Shown here one piece after another: positions 43,201-54,184 of a stretch of 64,000 nt of DNA. This DNA comes from Cenococcum geophilum 1.58 (lineage: Eukaryota > Ascomycota > Dothideomycetes > Gloniales > Gloniaceae), in the NCBI GenBank assembly GCA_001692895.1, contig KV748196.1, positions 1,178,001 through 1,242,000 of the forward strand, read 5' to 3'. Below the pieces are notes generated by a model. It was not told the DNA's origin. It did no database searches and saw only the letters and a program-made list of their open reading frames with translations. A program made the position numbers and the translations under genes. Within the stretch, counting starts at the first letter, position 1. Each line of letters starts with the position of its first letter.

Positions 43201-44091
43201 CTAAGTAGCTTTAGAGATAAGTTTTTCTTAAGAGGTAGGAATTTCGCCCTTCTCCTATATAGCCTGTTAAATCTTAGGTTATAGCTTAGCAAGTAGCTGG
43301 TAAAGTTATATAATGTTATCCTATAGGTTTAAGTAGGGTATATTATCTTCTAGTTCTTCTAAGTAGTTTATAAACTAGACTATACTCTAACCTTCTTACT
43401 ATTTAGCGTTATAGTATTACTAGTTATAATCTATCCCTTAATTAGTAGGGTTTTAGACCTAATTAACTAACTAGGACTTAAGTTTACTAAATTTAAGGGG
43501 TATAATAAGTTTTTTCTCATAGCGTGTTTATAAACTCTTAACGGTGCTACGTAGGAAGGTAGAAGCAATTAGTGTCTAATTATACTCGTTAAAGTAATAT
43601 TTTAGATTTAGCTAAAACTTAGTTTTATATTAATAGATAAAACAATTATAGTTCCGGAGACTATTACTATAGTACTTATTAGGTTCTTTTATGCGGAATT
43701 TAGGGTTTTCTAACGTTATAGCGTAGTATAGCGTTGCCCCTTTAAGTCCGCTTTATATCTAGGGTATCTATACTTCCCCTAATTGTCCTTATAATTATTC
43801 TTAGTAGTCTTAATATACTTATCTTAATTATATCTCTAACTCTTTTATTTTTTATAGGGTCTTATATAGCAACCGCTTTAATAACTCCCTAGCGGTAATT
43901 ATTTTTAAGGGTTTTATAAGGTTAGACGGGCTAGCCGTAGCTTCTTTATAGGAAGAGGGAATGTGCTCCTCTAGGGAAACTCTCTAAGCCTCTTACGGTA
44001 GGGGCGTCGTTTTAAAGGGTAAGGAGGTATAGCCCGTTATCGTTAATCAATAGCCGTACGTTCCTTCTGTAAAGGATTATAAGTGATTAAA
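40238..44091 (-). pseudogene. Gypsy element B gag-pol on the minus strand, with RT apparently deleted
   Basis: Reading the minus strand from right to left: gag; a CCHC knuckle near 42980-42931 (YYNCGKKGYIKRFC, with two positions now Tyr); protease LIDSGATIGFIS near 42775-42740; then, after only about 100-150 bp, RNase H (FTLGAIIS, VLIDYNNLKYFITIKVLSG, 42640-42400). The RT palm, which should lie between, is absent. The integrase is near 41480-41230 (TIDFIISLPPT, ANAILVIINRYTKF, GIVSNRGTVF), and a chromodomain is near 40510-40445 (FLICWEGYS, EPKEHL). The element continues in 33318-32956 and 21550-21339. Stops occur mainly at Gln/Trp positions. The 5' LTR was not found; element C starts at 44092. 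Confidence 0.78.
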
Positions 44092-44308
44092 TGTAAGGGA
44101 TATTATTATAGACACCTTAGGTTGCCCTTAGGACAACCCCCAGACGCCCCTTAGATGGTCGCCGGTCACGTACTAAAGGCACGTGCCCGTAGTATATAGT
44201 CTCCACAATCCTAGAGGCCTTACCTCCTTAAGGATTTATCTCTCTTACTAATCTATCCTGTTTTATAATCGTGTCCTTATAGCCCCCTATCTATAAGATC
44301 CCCTTACA
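44092..44308 (+). repeat. LTR of element C (left copy)
   Basis: 217 bp with perfect TGTAAGGG/CCCTTACA ends. It is the least RIP-altered of three copies (others at 56338-56554 and, inverted, 58604-58818). Confidence 0.85.
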
Positions 44309-44578
44309 TTTAAATCCTTCCTACTCTTTTTTAGAAGGGTAGTCGGCTTTAAGGACCAGATTGTTTATTTACATCTTTTATTTATAGCTACTATCCTCCC
44401 TTAAAATCTCGCGACGACCTAAATGGAAACTCTATAGATACCTTATAGAAAGCCGTCGCGCAAAAGCAGGAAGGTCCCTTTAATAGCGAGAGATTACGAT
44501 AATATAACCCTCTAGGCAAGATGGCCAAACGAGCCCTAATACCCAGATGCTTTAGGAGCTTAAAGACTCTTATACACC

Positions 44579-45187
44579 CTCTACGACTCTGAAAAAACAG
44601 GCCGAAATAAGGCACGTGCGTATCACCCCTTACAACACCGAAATCTCATGCTTTAAAACATTAAATATTATATACAAATACAACTTAATATCGGGTCATC
44701 TGCCTATCTGCCCTCTTGCACTCGTGTAAGCGCTTTATATACCAATTATAGTACTCTGCAATTTGCTCCTGGCCCAATTAATTATCCCAAATATCCGTAA
44801 AATGCAACGTTTGACATTAGTTAGAAGCCAGAATTTGGAATTACATACGCTTAGGGACCCTAGTAATCTTATAAAGTTGAGCAGAAGTAAGAGACTTGCC
44901 CAGGTACTAAGTGGTTACTTTAGTAGCAAAAATAGTAGCACGGGACGGAGTATCTAGGTGCTTGTTTTCCCTGGCCTTATAGAGCAATTCTGGTGGAGGG
45001 GTATAGTGCTTAGCTCGGAATTTGCGATATCTGGGTTCCTCTTAAATGCGAGCCATAATTTAGGCTTTAAACAAGCAAACTTAGTGTTGATTTGGTGGTG
45101 TTGTGGTGTTTTGTTTTGAAATTAGGGGTTGTTTTAGTGGGGTGCGCACGGTGCCTCATTTTGGCCTGTTTTTTCGGAGTCGTAGAG
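44579..45187. mobile_element. 609-bp TIR element, little affected by RIP
   Basis: Inverted ends of about 45 bp begin CTCTACGACTC and continue GAAAAAACAGGCC. ACACC is duplicated at 44574-44578 and 45188-45192. The interior has CpA/TpG at normal frequency and no transposase, so this is a non-autonomous element. The superfamily is open: a 5-bp duplication is not diagnostic. Confidence 0.85.
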
Positions 45188-45192
45188 ACACC

Positions 45193-47480
45193 TATAGTTA
45201 CCACTAAGGAAAACGTAGATACCCTCTATAACGGTTATAACGCTACCAGAAAGTAACCGGAACCCCTTTAACCCTACTTAGGCTAATTAGAAGATTAAGC
45301 GCTAGAGGTAACCCTAAGATCTTCCCCTAAGCTAGAAATATTAGAGAAATATACTAACGCATTTAACTAGGGACCTAACCAGAACCCTTCCGGAAGACCA
45401 CCGGCCTATAATTAGTATAGTGGCGGTATATAGACTACTTACGAGCTAAACGGGCCTACCCCTTTAGAAAACTAAACCTAAACACTAACTTAAGACCTAA
45501 GGCTTATTGGGAAACCCGCACTAGCTACTAGTGCTAATACTACCTCTATAGTAGGAGCTTCCTTAGGCCTAAGTTTAGAAGGTTAAGAGCCCTATACTAA
45601 TCTCCTTTAAGATGGATATCGGGAAGCTGTTATAAGGCTCTTGGAAGCTATATAGGAGGAAGCCACTAATAAATATATTAGAACCTTTTAAGGGCAAATC
45701 TATATCTAGTAAGGTTTAATCTAAGCTAGGTAAATTTTTTTATAACCTAGTTAAGGCTAAGGGCTTTTTAGGGGCTACTTAGTACCTACCTAAGGAGGTG
45801 TAAAAGACTTAGAGAGGCACTTATGTAATAAACGGAAAAAGGATATAGACCGACTAGCTAAGGCCTCCGATAGTTTAGAACTTCGTTATAGACCTAATAC
45901 CCAATAGCTAGACAATTAGGTTCGCGAGGTAAATAACTTTTTTAAGATGCTAATAATACGAGATAATACTAAAGAGCGTACACGCTAGATTATTAGTAAG
46001 ATTAAAGACCGATTACTAAACTAGATCGCGCTTAATTAACTTAATAAAGAGCAAATTATAATATGGCTATAGCTATAGACCTTCCTAAAGGGTTGGACCT
46101 AAGATCTATATATTATATAATATAACAATATAAAACAATTCTAGAATGGTACGCAGCTGGACCGTTAAGACTTCCACTAGTTTATAAACTTTATAGAAAC
46201 TCGTACTTAATAGATGGATTTAGAGCCCTTTAAAAATAAGGACGGCAGTATCCGTAAAAAGGAGAAGATTAAATTTATCTGGGCTAAAATTAAGCTAGTA
46301 ATTCGTGATAAAATAAAGCGCGTAGGAGCCCTACTGTGGATTACTGTATATGCGGATTTTAAACGAGCGGTTCTAAACGCTAAGGATATGGTAAGGAACT
46401 AGACCTCTTCTAGCAGGAAGCTAAAGGGTAACTAAAAACGTGGGCATTTTAGTAGTAATATAGGGCAGACCTAAGCTTTAAAGAAGCCGTTCTTAAGGAG
46501 AACTTTAGAAGGATTAAAGTTAGGAGCCCTAAGTAATGGGAAAGATTCCTAAGGCCAACCCGATACCTGTTTAATACCCTTATAGAAATACTCTAAGAAG
46601 CTAAAAGGAAATTTCCCTAAAGGTAAATCTTATTAGAAGAATAAGTTGGGTGATAATTGCACTAACAACCTAAAAAAAGAAAAGCCCTAGTTGCGGACCT
46701 CTCCTAGCTGTAACTAGGGCAAGATACAGAAGGAAAGACTCTCTATATTGCTGTTAAGCTAAAAATAACACTCCCTATAGGTAAGATACGACAGTTCTAA
46801 GCACTATACGACAGCAGCGCTAAAATTAATCTTATATAATATAATTTAGTAAAAGAGTATAAACTTATCCTATTATAAAGGTAGCGGAAACCTATTATAG
46901 GCTTCCTAGATAAGTATTAAATTAAGCTATACAGTGCCTATAAGCTTATAGTATTAGTGGCTAATATATATAACCGCACTAAGGTAGTCAGCCCGCAACC
47001 CTTCTAGGCGGCTAACTTCGTAGGTTATAACCTTATCCTTAAATACCCTTAGCTGGTAGAAGTAGATCCTAAAATACGCTTTAAAACTAGAGCCTTTAAA
47101 TGGTGGAATAATAAAGATTTAGAAGGGCGTATATTACTAATAAGCCTAAAAGATATCTTAGAGAATATAGCCTTAGGCAAAATAGTATACGCTTTATACC
47201 CAAAGGAGTATCGGATCTAACCCCTATTTAATAACAAGATAGGTATAAAGCCTAGTATAGGTAATAACCCCTCTATAACGGAGACCTTATAGGGAACTGC
47301 TAGATAGGTCGCAGAGATATTATAGGGAGGTAGCGATCTTAAGGATCTTATGAGATACTTTAACCGTTATAGGTTACTCTAGCTTAAGTAATATATAGAG
47401 AGTATGCTACAGCATCTTAAGCGCTACGTTAAGGATTTCCCTACCCTTTACTAGCTACTATATAAAACGGTACATTAGGA
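45193..47480 (+). pseudogene. gag and protease of element C
   Basis: A gag-type frame runs from about 45193 to 46700, with a short open part 46214-46402 (DLEPFKNKDGSIRKKEK). A protease-like block ALYDSSAKINLI is near 46800-46836 (DSGA with Gly read as Ser), followed by a pre-RT region to 47480 where the satellite element interrupts it. Stops lie at Gln/Trp positions. The frame continues at 50388. Confidence 0.7.
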
Positions 47481-47502
47481 TTTTTTTTTTTGGGCGCGTT
47501 AT

Positions 47503-47650
47503 TGCAGCCGAAAATTGGGGTCTGCTTAACTCGCTTAAGTCGCAATTTTAGCAATTTGCGGCGATTTGCAGCGATTTGCAGGCTACTTTATGTAAATTGC
47601 TAAAATTGCGACTTAAGCGACTTAAGCAGACCCTAATTTTTGGCTGCAAC
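47503..47650. repeat. Hairpin inside the satellite element
   Basis: Arms of about 60 bp start TTGCAGCCGAAAATTGGGG and return as its inverse, ending near 47650, with a loop of about 20 bp (GCGATTTGCAG repeats). It may be an internal copy of a foldback terminus. Confidence 0.8.
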
Positions 47651-47689
47651 AAAAATGCAATAAAAATGTAATAAAAATACCATAAAACT

Positions 47690-49110
47690 GCATAAAGCGC
47701 TGCACGAAGCTCCACACGAAGCTCTACACGAAGCTTTACACGAGGTTCTACACAAGGCTCTACATAAAGCTCTGCGTACAGAGGCTCTGCACGAAGCTCT
47801 ACACGAAGCTCTACACGAAGCTCTACACGAAGCTCTGCACGAAGCTCTGCACGAAGCTCTATACGAAGCTTTGCATGAGGCTCTACACGAGGCTCTACAC
47901 GAAGCTTTGCGTACAGAGGCTTTGCACGAGGCTCTACACGAAGCTCTGCACGAGGCTCTACACGAAGCTCTCTACACGAAGCTTTACACGAAGCTTTGCA
48001 CGAGGCTCTACACGAGGCTCTGCACAAAGCTCTGCATATAGAGGCTCTACCGAGGCTCTGCACGAAGCTGCTTACACGAAGCTCTACACAAGGTCTGCAC
48101 GACGCTCTACACGAAGCTCTGCACGAAGCTCTACACGAAGCTCTAAACGAAGCTCTACACGCAGCTTTGCACAAGGCTCCACACGAGGCTCTACACGAGC
48201 TCTGCGTACAGAGGCTCGCACGAGGCTCTGTACGAAGCTCTACACGAAGCTCTACACGAAGCTCTACCACGAAGCTCTACACCGAGAGCTACACGAAGCT
48301 CTACACGAAGCTTTGCACGAAGCTCTACACGAAGCTCTGGCGTACAAAGCGCTCTACATAAAGCTCTACACGAAGCTCTGCACGAAGCTCTGCACGAGCT
48401 CTGCACGAAGCTTTGCACGAGCTTTGCACGAGGCTCTACACGAGGCTCTATACAAAGCTCTGCGTACAGAGGCTCTTGCACGAGGCTCTACACGAAGCTC
48501 TGTACGAAGCTCTGCACGAAGCTCTACATAAAGCTCTACACGAAGCTCTACACGAAGCTCTACACGAAGCTCTGCACGAAGCTCTTACACGGAGGCTCTA
48601 CACAAGGCTCTGCAGCTCTAGAGGCTCTACACGAGGCTTGCACGAAGCTCTACACGAAGCTCTGCACGAAGCTCTGCACGAAGCTTTGCACGAAGCTCTA
48701 CGTACAAGGCTCTGCACGAAGCTCTACACGAAGCTCTGCACAAAGCTCCTATATAAAGCTTCACACGAAGCTCTGCACATAAAGCTCTACGAAGCTCTAC
48801 ACGAAGCTCTACATATAGAGGCTCTGCACGAGCTTCTGCGCGAAGCTCTACACGAAGCTCTACACCAAGGCCTGGCACGAGAGCTCTACACGAAGCTCTA
48901 CGTACAGAGGCTCTTGCACGAAGCTCTACACGAAGCTCTGCACAAAGCTCCTATATATAAAGCTCTACACGAAGCTCTGCATAAAGCTCTACGAAGCTCT
49001 ACACGAAGCCTCTACATATAGAGGCTCTGCACGAGGCTCTGCGCGAAGCTCTACACGAGGCTCTGCGCGAGCCCTGCATACGGAGCTTACACGAAGCTCT
49101 ACAACAAGCC
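47690..49110 (+). repeat. 12-bp minisatellite array (GAAGCTCTACAC / GAAGCTCTGCAC)
   Basis: More than 100 imperfect units with GAGGCTC, GCATATAGAG and GCGTACAGAG variants, plus occasional 1-bp indels. The same unit occurs at 15759-16040. Long frames on both strands (for example 48413-49021 + and 47548-48270 -) follow from the period of 12 and read simple LHEA- or VELR-type repeats; they are not counted as genes. Confidence 0.95.
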
Positions 49111-49261
49111 TTTGTGTGTGCGCGCGAGTAACACTACTATCGGGTCCCCGCTATATTCCCAATAGCCTCTACACGTGCCTCTGCCAAGTATACCCTATTA
49201 TACACCTAGGTAGCCACCTTCATTTTTACCCTTCCTTACATTCTCCCTACCTAGGAAGACA

Positions 49262-49612
49262 CCAGAACGATAGCCAGCAGACGACCGTCGCCGGAGCCAG
49301 ACGACCGTCGCCAGAGCTAGACGACCGTCAGAAGCCAGAGACGACCGTCGTCAGAGCTAGACGACCGTCGCCGGAGCTAGACGAACCGTCGCCGGAGCCA
49401 GATGACCGTCGCCAGAGCTAGACGACCGTCAGCGCAGACGACCGTCGTCAGAGCTAGACGACCGTCGCCGGAGCCAGATGACCATCGTCAGAGGCTAGAC
49501 GACCGTCGCCGGAGCCAGATGACCGTCGCCAGAGCTAGACGACCGTCAGAGCCAGACGACCGTCGTCATCGCCACACGACCGTCGCCAGAGCCACACGAC
49601 AACCGTTCGAAC
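49262..49612 (+). repeat. Tandem repeat of about 20 bp (AGACGACCGTCGCCGGAGCC type)
   Basis: Units of AGACGACCGTCGCC[A/G]GAGC[C/T], each containing the palindrome ACGACCGTCG-like core, are repeated about 17 times with small indels. Confidence 0.9.
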
Positions 49613-49667
49613 GACCAGCCAGCGAACACGATAAACGATTCGATCGATCGATCGAATCAAGGTGACA

Positions 49668-49903
49668 TAGACAGGTAGGCACAGACAGGTAGGCACAGAC
49701 AGGTAGGCACAGACAGGTAGGCACAGATAGGTAGGCATAGACGGGTAGGTATAGACGGACGGACAGACAGACAGACAGATAGGTAGGCAAGCAGGCAGGC
49801 AGGTAGGCAGGCAGGTAGGCAGGCAGGCAGGCAGGTAGGCAGGTAGGTAGGCAGGCAGGTAGGTAGGCAGGCAGGCAGGCAGGCAGGCAGGTAGGTAGGT
49901 AGA
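49668..49903 (+). repeat. 16-bp GGTAGGCACAGACAGG repeat grading into (GGCA/GGTA)n
   Basis: About five 16-bp units (49668-49750) pass into GACAGACA and then a long tetranucleotide tract of GGCA and GGTA to 49903. Confidence 0.93.
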
Positions 49904-50039
49904 TAATTTAGAGCCTCTGCGAGAGGCTTCCCCCTTAACGCCCAAAGTAGATAGCTCTATATTTTATATAGTTATAATATAAATATATTTAAAAGTATAT
50001 TATAGAAATCTATGGGAATATGTGATAATTTGGTTATTA

Positions 50040-50185
50040 TATAATATAATTATAATTTATAGTTACAATTTATATAGTTACAATTTGTACAGTTTTTACA
50101 ATTTATACAGTTTTTACAATTCGTACGGTTTTTACAATTCGTACGGTTTTTATAATTTATATAGTTTTTATAATTTATACAGTTT
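50040..50185 (+). repeat. 21-bp AT-rich tandem repeat
   Basis: Units of the type TTTATACAGTTTTTACAATT are repeated about seven times, with TACGG and TATAG variants. Confidence 0.85.
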
Positions 50186-50387
50186 GCGAGCTATTTATTT
50201 ATAGGGTAGCATTTTACTGGCATTAGTTTAGTAGTTAAGCGTTTTGCTGCAATTTGCTAGCAGAAGCTGTAAATTTATTACGAAACGCGCGGTTTGCGCG
50301 AATCGCTAACGACCATATACGACCACGCAAATCGCACAGTTTGCAGCAAATTGCCGCAATCTGCAACAACGCGCCTAAAAAAAAAAA

Positions 50388-53300
50388 TCTTGATATATAA
50401 TATACGGTGGCAACTATATATAAGCAACTACTATAGCGCACAACGCTGCCCGTAAGCATTCTAAGGGAGCTCTAAAACCTACCTAATAATGATATAAAGG
50501 ATAAACGTAACCCTAATTTGTTAAATATTCTAGTAGGCCTAAGGGACTTACTAAGGGTATTTTCGGGTAAAAGAGTAAAAGTCCTACTATAGAATTTGGA
50601 GTATAATTATATAATTAATCTAGAAGAAGGCAAATAACTGCTAAACCTTCCTATCTATAACCTCTTGCGTAAAGAGCTTAAGATCCTATAGAAGTACCTT
50701 AATAGGTTATTAAAAAAGGGGTGAATCTGGCCTAGTAAGTCGCCGTTAGGCGTATTAATCCTCTTTATTCTAAAACTAGATAGAACTATAAGGCTATATA
50801 TAGACTATTATAGTCTTAATAAGATTATAATTAAGAACCGTTACCCACTACTACTAGTTAGTAAAATGCTGGATTAACTATTTAGGGCGAAGATCTTTAC
50901 AAAGCTGGATCTATAAGACGCCTACTATAGGCTTCGTATTAAAGAAGGGGATAAGTAAAAAACCGCTTTTAAGACCCAATATGGCCACTTTAAGTATCTA
51001 GTAATGCCTTTTAGGCTAGCTAATACGCCTATAATATTCTAATCGTATATTTATAGAGCCTTAGGGGGACTAGTTAACCGTATATACGTTATCTATTTAA
51101 ATAACATCTTAATCTACTTAGAAGACGAGGATTAACACAAGTAATATATCCGCGAAGTGCTAGAACGTTTAGATAATTAGGGCCTCTACGCTAAGGCATT
51201 AAAGTATATCTTTAATACTAAGCAGGTTAAGTTCTTGGGTTATATTATAACGCCTATAGGTATAGTTATAGACCTAGTACGGGTGTAGATAATTTAGGAG
51301 TAGCTAGAGCTAGAGAGCTACTAAAATATTTAAGTATTCCTAGGCTTTGCCAATTTCTATAGGCGCTTTATCTATAACTACTTAGACATTACCTAATACC
51401 TATCTAACTATATTATAGAAGCTTTTTAAAACCCGACCTAAAGAGTAAAAAGCTTAAAGGCGGTAAGGAAGAAAACTAAAAAGGGACTAACTAAATAGTA
51501 TAAGCTATGGTTATGGCCCGGAAAGGTTTAAAAGGCCTTTTAAGAACTTCGCGCAAAGTTTATAGAAGCTCTATTACTGCGGCATTTCGACCTAAATTAG
51601 CTATTAATAATAATTACTAATATATTAAACTTTGCCCTTATTAGTATCCTACTGCAACCTAATAGGTATCTAGACGCTACCTAGCTCTATTAGAGACTAG
51701 TAGTATTTTATAATAAAAAATTCCAGGGACCTAAAGTTAGGTATTATACCCACAATAAGAAACTGCTGGCTATAGTTAACTACTTTAAATAGTAGCGACA
51801 CTACCTTAAGTACGCGAGCTATACTACTTATATACTCTTAGATCACTATAATCTACGCTACTTTATAACTATAAAGGAGCTTATACCTTAACAAGCTAAA
51901 TAGGCAGAGGAGCTTACGCGATTTAATTTTAAGATTAAATATAAGCTAGGGGAAAACAACCCTACTAATAGACCGTTACGACGGCTAGACTATACTAAAG
52001 GCTTTAAAACGGGAGAAGGAAAATAGATAATAGATATCTTACTCCCTATATTACAGAATAAGCTCCGGGTATAGGATGCTTAAGTACCTATAGCTCTATA
52101 CACCAAGTCTTAGGCGGTATAAGCCCTATTAGTTTTCACTAATATTTTAGCTAGTACCCGGTCTGTTATTAATAAGGGTCTAAATATACCTAGATAAGAC
52201 GTCTCTAATACATTCTCAGAACCTAGTAATATACTATCTCTAATTACTAAGCTATCCCCTTAAACAAATAATAAAGCTATAGAGTAATTGGAACTTAGAG
52301 CCCTATAATAACTAAAGAACTTTAACCTTATAGCGGCCTTCCTAATATATACGTATTAAAGAGTTATAAAATCTATAGTACTATCTAGTCTTATACTTAA
52401 AGTAGTATGGGACAAAATAGCTTTTACCTAAAAACTATCTAAAAGGTTAATAGATCTTATCCGTAAGGTGTAATAAAGGGACGCTTTTTATACCATCCTT
52501 AATATAGAAGTAGACCGGAAATATAACGAAAAGGAAGCTACTAGGCGCTACTATTAGGAACTAGACCCGATGGGCCTACTATATAGAGGTAGTAAGGTTT
52601 AGGTACTATAAGAAGCAAATCTACAATAGAAGATTCTTATAAAGAATTACAATAATCCCCTAGGCGGCCACTATGGTCAAGTAAAAACAGTAGAATTACT
52701 TTAGCGCAAATACTATTAGCTAAGGCTTAATTAGGAAGTAAAGGAGTATATTAGCTATTATGAGAAGTATTAAGTATATAAGATCTGTAGGCACAAGCTA
52801 TAGGGTCTACTTAAATTAGTTCCCCCCGCCAGTAAGCTATAGCAATATTACGCTATAGACTTTATTACGGATCTCCCGCTATCTAAAGATAGCTAAGGAT
52901 AAATATACAATTCGGTCCTTATACTTATTAATAGGTTTTTAAAGTACATCCAATACCTTCCTATTAATAAGATAATTAATATATAAGAGCTTACTAACCT
53001 AATTAAGGAGAAATACTTTCTTAAAGTAGATTAGCCACACTCTATTATTATTAATAGGGGCAGCGTCTTTATAAGCCAGTACTAGTTAGATCTATACTTC
53101 TATTTAAAAATAGACCACTATTATAGTACTACTTTCCACCTATAGATGGATAGGTAAACGGAACGCCAGAACTAGGAACTGGAGTCTTACCTATAGATAT
53201 ATTTAAACTACTAGTAAGATAACTAGTGCGAGCTACTTCCATACACAGAGTACGCTTATAATTTAAAGTAATACGTATTATATAAGTATACACTAATCCA

Positions 53301-53950
53301 GATTACCTATAGCGTCTAACTATTTAGGTTTAATAGTATACCCAATAATTACTGGCTAAGGCCATATAATTAGTTATAGGATCCTACCGGGAAGTTTAAG
53401 GACATCTACTAAAAAGTATAAGGATACCTTTAGGAATAGAAGGAGTAATAGAAGTATGCAAAGCAGAGCCTATAAAATACCCAAGAGCAGTAGAGACTTT
53501 AGTATAACCGTAAGCACCAGAATAAGCATTTTAGAGTAGGCAATAAGGTTCTATTACGTTTAACAAATATTAAAACCCGTTAACTATTAAAGAAGCTTAA
53601 TATAAGATACCTAGGTCCCTTCTAAGTTAAGGAACGAATTAGTAAGCTAGCCTATTGTCTCTAGCTACCCCTATCTATAGCCTATATACATCTAGTATTT
53701 TACATAAACCTACTAGAGCTATAGTATAGACTACTACTAGAAAAGAACTTCCGTCTAGGTCTAATTAAACACCCTAAAGTAGTAGGCGAGTAGTATAAGG
53801 TTAAAGCTATACTACGCTATAAGTCTATTAAGAACAAGCTTTAATTTAAAGTTAAATGGCTAGGCTAGCTTACTAAGAACTCTATATAGGAACCAGAGGA
53901 TTACCTTAATTATTACAAAGATATTCTAAAAGAATATTAAGACTAAGGTC
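50388..53950 (+). pseudogene. pol of element C: RT, RNase H, integrase, chromodomain
   Basis: The RT is plain in one frame: SKMLD, AKIFTKLDL, DAYYRLRIKEGDK, KTAFKTQYGHFKYLVMPF, then YLNNILIY near 51091-51115 where YLDD is expected, both Asp being Asn. Every stop in this block falls where Gln or Trp is conserved. RNase H lies in about 51600-52000 (NKKLLAIVNYFK, HYNLRYF). The integrase is in about 52640-53400 (GGHYGQVKTVELL, YAIDFITDLPLSKD, NRGSVFIS). A chromodomain is in about 53800-53945 (FKVKWLG, EPEDYLNYY). The layout is that of a Ty3/Gypsy chromovirus. It is inactive because of RIP. Confidence 0.88.
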
Positions 53951-54184
53951 TATAATCTATAAGTTATAGAAAGCGCTCTAATACTATAGTGTCATTGCGA
54001 CCTATAAAGAAAGCTCGCGAAAAGAGTAAATAGGTTAAATTGGATATAGAATAGACAGGCTTCGGAAACTATAGGGATAGGGCTACGGCCTAAGGTAGGA
54101 TAGGTCCTTAGCCTTTTCACGTATATAGTATAGAGTTAATAGGGCATTTTGCTAGAATTGCATTCCTATTCATTAATCTATACT

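Larger units (their letters stand above)
47481..50387. mobile_element. 2.9-kb TIR-bounded element built of tandem repeats
   Basis: Left end: a T run then GGGCGCGTTATTGCAG. Right end: CTGCAACAACGCGCCT then an A run, its inverse. Inside, from left to right: a hairpin (47503-47650), a 12-bp minisatellite (47690-49110), a roughly 20-bp repeat (49262-49612), a 16-bp repeat (49668-49750), a GGCA/GGTA repeat (49780-49903) and a 21-bp AT-rich repeat (50040-50185). It splits the pol frame of element C between protease and RT. CpA/TpG are plentiful, so it is not RIP-altered. I found no transposase and no clean target duplication. Confidence 0.78.

Noticed and set aside
44092-44308. Solo LTR
   Set aside because: Oriented gag-pol of a Gypsy element follows, and a matching LTR with polypurine tract lies at 56338, so a 5' LTR is the better reading. 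The imperfect flanking pentamers leave some doubt.
47548-49021. Long frames (up to 240 codons) on both strands in the 12-bp array
   Set aside because: They are products of a repeat period divisible by three, read simple tetrapeptide repeats, and overlap on both strands. No start context or domain.
49262-49612. CRISPR-like array of roughly 20-bp units
   Set aside because: There are no unique spacers; the units are contiguous tandem repeats in a fungal genome.
47470-50400. Target-site duplication of the satellite element
   Set aside because: I compared the flanks (ACATTAGGA and TCTTGATAT) and found no convincing direct repeat; the homopolymer ends obscure the border.
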